A DNA stretch of 64,000 bases, taken from the NCBI GenBank assembly GCA_963585895.1, contig OY757921.1, positions 56,727,454-56,791,453 on the forward strand. The letters run 5' to 3'. Positions 55,908 to 64,000 of this stretch are shown here, in pieces. The position numbers were made by a program, and so were the translations under genes. The notes below the pieces were generated by a model. That model worked only from the letters and a program-made list of their open reading frames with translations, was not told where the DNA came from and searched no databases. Source of the DNA: Sepioteuthis lessoniana. Lineage: Eukaryota > Mollusca > Cephalopoda > Myopsida > Loliginidae. How positions within the stretch are numbered: position 1 is the first letter of the stretch; every line of letters begins with the position of its first letter.

Positions 55908-57165
55908 TCCTTGTTTGCTGGAGTAGTAGAACACACCGACTGCACCTCTGTAGAGGGGTAAGACCCCCCCCACTCCAATGAGGACGCCTGTTGGCCATAG
56001 GTAGCAACGTGATGGGATCTGTGACCCAGTTACCCAAGTGGCCCCATGATTAGCAACACTCCACTTTAGCCCTTACTGGACTGGACAGGCTGTGGGAGAG
56101 GCCCTATCTAATCAATCGCCTGGTCACAAGCCATCTTTTGAAGTCTTTCAAAAAAAAATTTTTGTAAATTTTTCTTTAAATTCTAAATCAGAAAGCAGTG
56201 GTTATAGAGTTAATCAGATCAAAAAGCTTGGAGTTCATGGAAATCACTCAATCCAACTAAAAAAAAAAACAACACTAAAACCAAATAAACTTCAATCATA
56301 CAACAGACTAAAAAGTATGACCCATAAAATATTCCAATAGAACTGCCGAGGCTACGAGGCAAATTACAATTAGCTGCTTCTGTTAATAGCTGAACTAGAC
56401 CCTACCACTATACGCCTTGGAGAAACCTTAAAAAAAAAAAGCAGTGACAAACCAAATATGAAAAAATTTGAACAATATGACTGCATACACAATACTGGAC
56501 TAAGAGCTTCAGTTGGAGTATCAATCCTAATTAGAAAAAATATCCCCTAAACATTAACACCTACTTGCAAGCAGTTGCACTCTTGGTAACCATACACCAA
56601 ACTGTCACCATTTGCTTATTATATATCTCACTTCATGACCCCATAAATGAAAAAGAGCTAAACAACTTAATAAAACAACTCCCTAAACAATTTATCTAGG
56701 TGGGAGACTTTAATAGCCATAATATAATATGGGAAAGTAAAACAAAAGAGGCCAACCCTCAAAAAAAAATCAATAGAAACAATTTTTGCCTCTCCAGTCA
56801 GAAATGTCAGGCTTACCTTGACCCATCCCCAGGTACATTCTCTGCCATAGACCTAACCCTCAATGATCTATCAATCTTCATAGAATATAACTGGAGGGTA
56901 TACAAAGACCCCCCCACAGCAGTAACAACTATCCCATAATAATGGAAAACACTATAATAGAAAACTCAGAACCACAAACAATTCCGAAATCCCCAAGATG
57001 GAATTTTAAAAAAGTAAATTGGCAATCCTACAAAAAGCTATGCTCTACCACACTAATCCCAGAAACAAATACAAATAAAAAAAGAACCCATAACATGTTT
57101 TAACAACACCTTCATTATCATAGCCGACAAACCCCATCCCCAAAACCACAATATCCCTAAAACTA
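55908..57165 (+). mobile_element. I-clade LINE A3, ORF1 lost, truncated
   Basis: The head retains AACACACCGACTGCACCTCT, GTAGAGGGGTAAGACCCCCC and the 5' UTR segment with CACATGATTAGCAACACTC-like sequence. It passes after about 150 bp of A-rich sequence straight to ORF2, so ORF1 is deleted. The endonuclease shows relics of NCRGY, KFEQYDCIHNTGLRAS and GVSILIRKNI, a GDFNSHNIIW motif at about 56703, and FSAIDLTL. It is family A. It ends near 57165, where a Gypsy fossil begins. Many breaks. Confidence 0.75.
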
Positions 57166-59667
57166 TAGTAGTAATGCCACGAACAATCTTACCTCTAAGA
57201 AACAGAAGGTGTGCTCTCTCTACTACCGGCACGTGGAAACCAGAAGAAGAAAAGGACACAAGAGGTGTAACTTGTTTTATGGAGGAGAACGAGATAAGCC
57301 TCTGTGAAGTGGCGAGATTTGATAAATATAAAAGAAACTAAGTTTGAAGTGGAAGAGGGCAGTATTTTGCTTATATCTGATTGGTGAACATCCATCAGTT
57401 TATTTGTGTGTTAAATAATTTAACCCCCCCCCGCCCGGTTGATTCCACTTCGACTAGACTTCTAAAACCACGAACAAGCTATTTCGGCCTACGTGTAATG
57501 GCAGGCAAAGCATTTGACATTCGGCTGATTCCCGAATTTCATGGCGTCTCATCCGACCACACGGTGTCAGAATGGTTGGAACAGGTGGAACTGGTGTGCG
57601 AAATGTGTGGTGTTGACAACGTTGAACGTGTTCTACCACTCGGGCTGAGAGGCGGGGCTCTGTCAATATACCAACAGTTAACCCGTGACCAAAGGGAGGA
57701 TTTACAGCAGGTAAAAAAAACCCTCCTCGTGGCTTTTGCGCCAGACCCTTTTGTCGCATTTGACACATTTGTCTCACGTCGTTTGCGCCCGGGGAAACTG
57801 TGGACGAATATTTGGGTGACCTACAGGACCTAGCGTGTCTGATTGAAGAAAACACCTCTGACCGATGGCTCAGTTGCGCTTTCGTGTCAGGACTCCCCGG
57901 TCCAGTTAGATGACAATTGCGTGGGTCCTCAAGGATGGAGCACATGACCCTAGAACAGATTCTTGCTAGAGCTCGAGCTCTTATGACGGAAGAGGCAGAG
58001 GTCGATGGGCCTGTTGCTGTGGCGGCCGGGTGATGCCGAGTTCTTCCTCATATGGCTGTGGCACCACCTTCAACCCCCAACAAGCAGAATCCAGTCGCAG
58101 TGCAGTGGAGGTCCCAATCACTTTGCCATAGACTTTCGGCAGCCCGGGGGTAAATCACGGAGAGCACTCCCGGAGATACGTTGTTATCAGTGCTAACAAC
58201 AAGGACATGTCGCATCGAGGTATCCAGGAAAATTAGGCAAGGGGTGAGAAGCCGGCACTACTCTCTCCCCACATAAACTAGAAGAAGTGCTTCCTGTAAT
58301 GAAGGTGAAAGTCAATGGAAAGGATCGGATAGTGTTGGTCGATTCCAGCTGCTCCTCATCCGTTGTGAGTGGAATGTTATCTTGACCCAAAGTATGGAAA
58401 AGTACCGCAATTTTGACAGCAAGCAGGAAGTGCCTTTTAAGCCATGGTGTTGGTAGCATAACTTTAACAGTGACCAACAGAAATCCCTTAAAGATGAACA
58501 TGCTAGTGGTAAACAGCAAGCCATTGGGATTCGACCTCCTTCTGGGAATGGACATCATCAAGAAATTGGGCAGCATGCACATCGATGAAGGAGGCAAGGC
58601 ACATTTTGCTGAGGCGGCTCACACTTTGGGTGTGACAATAGAGCTAGAACAGCCTGAATTTCGCGCAGAGTTCGACCAACGCACCAAATCCTGGATAGTA
58701 TCATGGAAGTGGTCCGGTGATCAGCCACCAGAAAAGTTATACAAAAGAGTACCGGAGTACACCATCCCTGCAAGAGCTTGTGCAGAATACGATAAAGAGC
58801 TACAAAACTGGATTGACAATGGGGGGTTAGTTCCTTACCCGGAAGATAAATTAGGGCCTCCAAAGGGCCTGATCCTATTAATGGCAGTCATCCAACATAA
58901 TAAACAAAAGGTAAGGCCGGTTCTCGACTATCAGGAGTTAAATGATCACGTGGATCCATTTACGGCTCGTGCAGACATATGCACCAAAAAGTTGAGAGAA
59001 TGGCGGCGAGCAGGATCAAATGTATCCGTGTTAGACCTTCACAAGGCATACCTTCAAGTACACGTGCACCAATCACTATGGTCCTATTGAACTGCAATGT
59101 TTAAGGGACGAAGGTATTGCCTGACCCAGATGGGGTTTGGTCTCAATGTGGCACCATCCATCATGCAGACCGTTGTTGATGCTATCTTGACAAAGGACAA
59201 GCGCATACAGCGAGCAACATCTGCCTATATTGATGATGTGTAAGTGGACGAGAGCATTGTGCCTGCGGTATGTGTGAAGAAGCATCTCTGCAGCTTCAGC
59301 TTCCACAGCAAGGAGCCGGAGAGGCTACAGGATGGTGCGTGAGTGATTAGGTTACAGGTCTGGGGAGAGGATAACTCTCTGTATTAGAGAAGAGGGAACA
59401 AAATCCCAGACATGCCTCGTGTCATCACACAGAACGTATTTTCACTATGCGGCAAATTGGTTAGGCACCTTCCCGTGGGTGGTTGGCTTCATGTAGCTGT
59501 GGCGTTCATCAAGTGGAGAGCATCTGATGTCACTGCTGGATGGGATGACAAAATTGACGACGCCCCTCTCAACACCATGATTAAAGAGGTTCTCACTAGA
59601 GTGTGCAAGGAAGACCTGGCGTGGGACAGATGGTGTGTTGATGACCAAGCCCTTAGCGTATGGGTAG
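57166..59667 (+). mobile_element. Ty3/Gypsy-type fossil, 5' part
   Basis: A probable 5' LTR/leader (about 57166-57430, approximate) is followed by a gag region from about 57498 (FDIRLIPEFHGVSSDHTVSE) and a pol region from about 58200: protease, then reverse transcriptase with VLDLHKAYLQVHVH and MGFGLNVAPSIM, and the start of RNase H near 59640. LINE B2 sequence replaces the rest. It is GC-richer than its surroundings, suggesting a younger or different origin. Broken in several places; no envelope seen. Confidence 0.75.
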
Positions 59668-60435
59668 ACGATTTAGAGTAAGAATGGGAAAGGTTTTCTC
59701 TGAAGAAAAACAACAAGAAATGGGTGTACCTCAAGGCAGTGTATTGTCTGTCATGCTGTTCAATATAAAAATTAATAATATTGTGAAAAACATAAATAGC
59801 AGAACAAACTATGCTTTGTATGTGGATGACTTCCTGATCTGCTACAGAGCAAGAAACATGAATCATATAGAAAGACAACTTCAAATATACCTTCACTTCT
59901 GTAACCAACATAAGCTCCACCTAGATCCAGTACTGAAAATTGACCACACCGAAATACTAATTGTTGAACACTACAAATATCTAGGAATCATTTTTGACCG
60001 CAAACTCTCCTTCATTCCACATATCAAATACTTGAGAACAAAATGCAACAAAACCATACTATTACTTAGAACTATAGCACACACTAACTGGGGAGGAAGC
60101 AAAGAAACATTATTAAAATTATATCGCTCATTAATCTGATCAAGACTCGATTATGGCTGCTTTATATATGGGGCAGCCAGAAAGACATACTTGAAAGAAC
60201 TAAATACCATACACCACCAAGGACTTAGACTAGCCCTTGGAGCATATAGCACTTCTCCTATTGAAAGCCTATACACAGAAGCAGATGAACTGCCTCTTTG
60301 ACTAAGACGTGAAGAACTGGCTCTCCAATACTTTACAAAGCTGAAATCTTGCCCATCCAACCCAGCTTATGACTGCACCTTCAACCCGAAATGCAAGCAA
60401 CACTTTGAAAGAAAAGATGATGTTAACCCTACAAG

Positions 60436-60448
60436 AATCAAAAATACC
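60436..60448 (+). repeat. 13-bp target duplication of S element
   Basis: AATCAAAAATACC here and AATCAGAAATACC at 61328-61340; one mismatch. Confidence 0.88.
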
Positions 60449-61327
60449 TTGCCCAGTCGGCTGGGGCTGTAGAATACACTGACTGCTTCTCTGCAGAGGG
60501 GTAAGACCCCCCCCCCGAACGAGTGTCCTGGATATGACACTAAACAATCTGATGGTGAGGTTCCAGCAATGCTTGAGCTTTGGGGAATGCGGAGTACCCC
60601 TTCATTACCATCGCTCCCAGGTCCACTCTGGCCCAGAGTGGTAGCACCTGATAGAGCCCTATCTATGGGTTAAATAGAACTAACAGCATTCTTATGCTAA
60701 ACCGAATTGTTTGGGTAAACTGAATAGCTTGAAATAGAAATGTTTTTGACAATTAAACCGTACTTACATTTAAACTGCGTGCTCATGCTTAACTGAATTA
60801 TTTGCAGTAGAACTGTTTTTCGACATTAAAATTGTATTTACACTTAACTGAATTGTTACATATAACTTCTTGAATAGTTTGAAATAAATGTTTTTGACAA
60901 TTAAACTGTGTACTTATGCTAAACTGAATTGTTTTAAATAGAACAGATTATTTACATAAAAATGGATTTGGCGTTAAATAACCTACAAAGGTTGATATGC
61001 CATAAAACCCACCAAACCAAACCAAACTAAACAGCTTGAAATAAAAATGTCTTTTTACAATTAAACTCTACTTACATTTAAAACCGTGCTTTTGCTAAAC
61101 TGAATTGTTTTAAATTGATCTATTTTTGACACTGAAACTGTACTTACACTAAACTGAATTGTTATATATAACTGAATAGTTTGAAATAGAAATGTTTTTG
61201 ACAATTAAACTGTGTACTCATGCTAAACCGAATTGTTTTAAATAGAACTGATTATTTACATAAAAATGGATTTGGCGTTAAATAACCTACAAAGGTTGAT
61301 ATGCCATAAAACCAAACAAACCAAACC
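60449..61327 (+). mobile_element. S element with duplicated 3' end
   Basis: The best-preserved S copy, 879 bp: TTGCCCAGTCGGCTGGGG head, GCAGAGGGGTAAGACC, the S body, degenerate AACTGAATTG repeats, then a first hairpin (60970-61001) with a CCAAAC tail, a second run of repeats and a second hairpin (61274-61305) with a tail. The 13-bp duplication lies outside both tails, so the dimeric form was itself mobile or formed during insertion. No coding frame. Confidence 0.88.
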
Positions 61328-62413
61328 AATCAGAAATACCACTAAATAATATACATGAAAGCATTTTTCCACAAACACCACCCTGGATCATTAAAACCCC
61401 CACAGTGGGTCTCGAACTGAATGAACATTCCAAAACTAAGACCCACCCCAGCACTTATCAAGAGAAATTTTACAATATTCTCCAACACCACCCTGATCAC
61501 CTCTATGGATGGATCCAAGGACAATGGTTGGGCAGCGTGCATGGCTGTTTTGAACAAAACAGTTCTTAAGAAAGCTCTTCCAAGGGAAAGCTCTGTCTTC
61601 ACAGCAGAAGCCCATGCAATAGACCTAGCTCTCAACATCATCTCAAAGAGTAAGCATAAGAAATTAATATTTTCAGACTCACTCTCTGTCTTGCTATCAT
61701 TGAGAAATAAAAAAATTTCAGAACCCTCTTATTAAACTGTTGAGTAGATTAGACTCAATGTCAAATAGAAAAGAAATAATTATATGCTGGACCCCAAGCC
61801 ACATTGGAGTGAGAGGGAATGAAAGAGCAGACTCGGCAGCCAAATTGGACTTAGATCTAACTCCTGATAAATCCAGGATCCCATTTACTGACCTGAAACC
61901 AACAATTAATAAATTCCTTCACACAAAATGGCAACAACAATGGAGCAATAACATCCACAATAAACTCTTCCAAATTCAGCCCACCTTAGGAGAGAGGAGA
62001 GTGGAGACCAGCATTGAGAAAATCAAGAAGAGAACAAGTTGTTATATCCCGATTGCGAATTGGTTATACAAGGCTTACTCACTCTTTCATTTTGAAACAG
62101 GAACCACAACCACAGTATTTAACCTGCCAGACAACTTGCACATTTAAACACATTCTTATAGAATGCAGAACTTTCGCTGTTATCAGAAAGTGATATTTCA
62201 AAGTAAATAACTTAACCAATCTGTTCGAGAATGTCAAAATAGATGACGTGCTGTCCTTCTTGAGAGAGACAGAGTTGTACCAAAAAATATAACAACTTAA
62301 AACTGGTTAATCTTGTGCAAACAAATGAAATCTTGCTAATAGAAAATTTTACCTACCTTAATATTCGTTTTGAAATCTTTGGTTGAATATGTATGTATAT
62401 ATTGACAGAATTT

Positions 62414-62445
62414 GGCATTGAATGACCTACAAAGGTTGATATGCC
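62414..62445 (+). other. 3' terminal hairpin of LINE B2
   Basis: GGCAT/ATGCC outer stem and ACCT/AGGT inner stem around ACAA. Confidence 0.8.
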
Positions 62446-62473
62446 ATAAAACCCAAACAACCAACCAACATTC

Positions 62474-62765
62474 ACAGATAGTTGTCACTAAGTGTTGTAG
62501 TTTTATATTTAGTATACTCATTTCAGACATTTTTAGCAGTTATTAAGCTCAATATATCCTATTTATGGAATTTATATAATAATTAATTGCAAATAAGGGG
62601 AAGTACTCTAATTAACATTGAGTAGTCAGCTTTGAAAATTTATACCAATTATTACGAATACAAATTGGTCTGGAAATTGCTTTATTCTCTAAGCTTTTAC
62701 ATTTTCGCCTCTATTATACATAAACAAGAATCTTGCTATGATAGACTATTTTTACACTTATGATA
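62474..62765. other. Intron spacer
   Basis: AT-rich; nothing was recognised. Confidence 0.5.
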
Positions 62766-63025
62766 ACATGTGGTGCATTCAATAAGTTTCCAGACTTTTT
62801 TGTACAGGCATTTAAAATTGTCATTGACTCTTGAAAATTCACTATGTTATTGCTTATAAGATGACTGACTGATTTTTATGATTTATGGTTCAAATGAACA
62901 GCTACAGCAGGAATTGGAATACACCTTACTAAAGCCTGATTCTCACAGCTGGTCAATTTCAAAAATGCAATCTGAAAGTGAGGATGAATGATATGCAATA
63001 AAATTCTTTTTTAAACTTTAAAAAA

Positions 63026-63800
<775 letters not shown>

Positions 63801-63913
63801 AGTTTCATGTGTATACTATCAATAAAAGTGCCCATATGGAAAAAGTCTGGAAACTTATTCAATGATCCTCGTATATACAACAATTGGATCATTATATATA
63901 ATAAAACCAGCTT

Positions 63914-64000
63914 TTGGTTGGTTTGGTTTGTTGGGTTTTATGCCATATCAACCTTTGAAGGTTATTTAGCGCCAAATCCATTTTTATGTAAATAATCACA
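63914..64000 (-). mobile_element. S element 3' end, minus strand, leaving the window
   Basis: Reverse complement of an S tail: the CCAAAC-type tail begins at 63914, the hairpin lies at 63942-63973 (GGCGCTAAATAACCT, loop, AGGTTGATATGGC) and it continues with AAAAATGGATTTGG and GATTATTTACAT, the S-specific sequence before the hairpin. The head lies outside the window. Confidence 0.8.

Larger units (their letters stand above)
59668..62290 (+). pseudogene. LINE B2 ORF2 remnant
   Basis: Reverse transcriptase from VPQGSVLSVMLFNIKINNI and YALYVDDFLICY through LGIIFDRKLSFIPH, LDYGCFIYGAARK-like and LGAYSTSP to about 60440. After the S element: RNase H with MDGSKDNGWAA, FTAEAHAIDLALNIIS, FSDSLSVLLSL and GNERADSAAKLD, then FTDLKPTINKFLHTKWQQQW and a weak Cys/His end near 62130-62290. 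A segment of about 15 codons after RNMNHIERQLQ is missing relative to A2. Several frame changes. Confidence 0.75.
59668..62473 (+). mobile_element. I-clade LINE B2, 3' half, with nested S element
   Basis: Starts inside the reverse transcriptase (FRVRMGKVFSEEKQQEMGVP) and continues through YVDDFLICYR, the thumb, RNase H and knuckle to a 3' end with hairpin 62414-62445 and a CCAAC tail to 62473. It shares a nearly identical stretch with B1 at about 40155-40500. S inserted at 60449-61327. There is no target duplication at its left end, so the junction with the Gypsy fossil may come from recombination rather than insertion. Confidence 0.8.

Overview
This window is nuclear DNA of an animal. It is AT-rich, has spliced exons with GT/AG borders, very long introns and a dense, nested load of transposons. 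An arthropod (arachnid or crustacean) fits the mix of RNase H-bearing I-clade LINEs, Ty3/Gypsy elements, mariner and tRNA-derived SINEs, but the sequence does not settle the taxon. No bacterial, plasmid, CRISPR or operon structure is present.

The only host gene seen is on the plus strand and runs off both ends. Eight exons (423-574, 1351-1461, 11796-11988, 12866-13241, 27769-27840, 28979-29120, 54787-54966, 55547-55783) keep one reading frame across every junction. They carry an IQ motif, a Ser/Lys-rich linker and a Gln-rich helical stretch with the string SLAQQE. From memory of the family this looks like the centrosomal protein CEP350. About 1.46 kb of coding sequence is spread over 55 kb; the rest is intron filled by mobile DNA.

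Intron layout, left to right. 3.4-3.6 kb: Penelope-like scrap. 3.96-11.16 kb: I-clade LINE copy A1, with an extra short-element module fused to its front and a solo LTR inside. 12.28-12.73 kb: MITE. 14.30-16.03 kb: short element S split by a solo LTR. 16.29-25.26 kb: minus-strand Gypsy fossil split by the almost intact LINE A2 (17567-23131). 25.48-26.69 kb: RTE-like LINE fragment. 29.13-30.15 kb: hAT-type element placed 5 bp after an exon and itself holding an S copy. 31.4-35.0 kb: SINE scrap, fold-back MITE, minus-strand Gypsy fossil. 35.0-40.5 kb: LINE B1 carrying a solo LTR and two tRNA-SINEs. 40.5-43.35 kb: Gypsy fossil. 43.7-52.0 kb: two LINE copies (C1, C2) with a short-LTR Gypsy fossil between them. 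55.9-62.5 kb: LINE A3, Gypsy fossil and LINE B2 with a nested S copy. 62.77-63.87 kb: mariner with a 112-bp triplication. 63.91 kb to the end: minus-strand S element leaving the window.

The most interesting system is a partnership between these I-clade LINEs and a short element (S) that cannot code for protein. S shares the LINE's structured 5' head (two stacked palindromes, then a C run) and its 32-nt 3' hairpin, whose stem shows a compensatory base-pair change between families. Copies carry 9-14 bp target duplications. In A1 one 12-bp duplication encloses an S module joined head-on to a LINE, as if both moved as one transcript. The head also has the strand order of an HDV-like double pseudoknot, although a catalytic cytosine is not evident. 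Other signals are several near-perfect palindromes that look like template-switch mutations, and solo LTRs with 4-bp duplications sitting inside LINE or S sequence.
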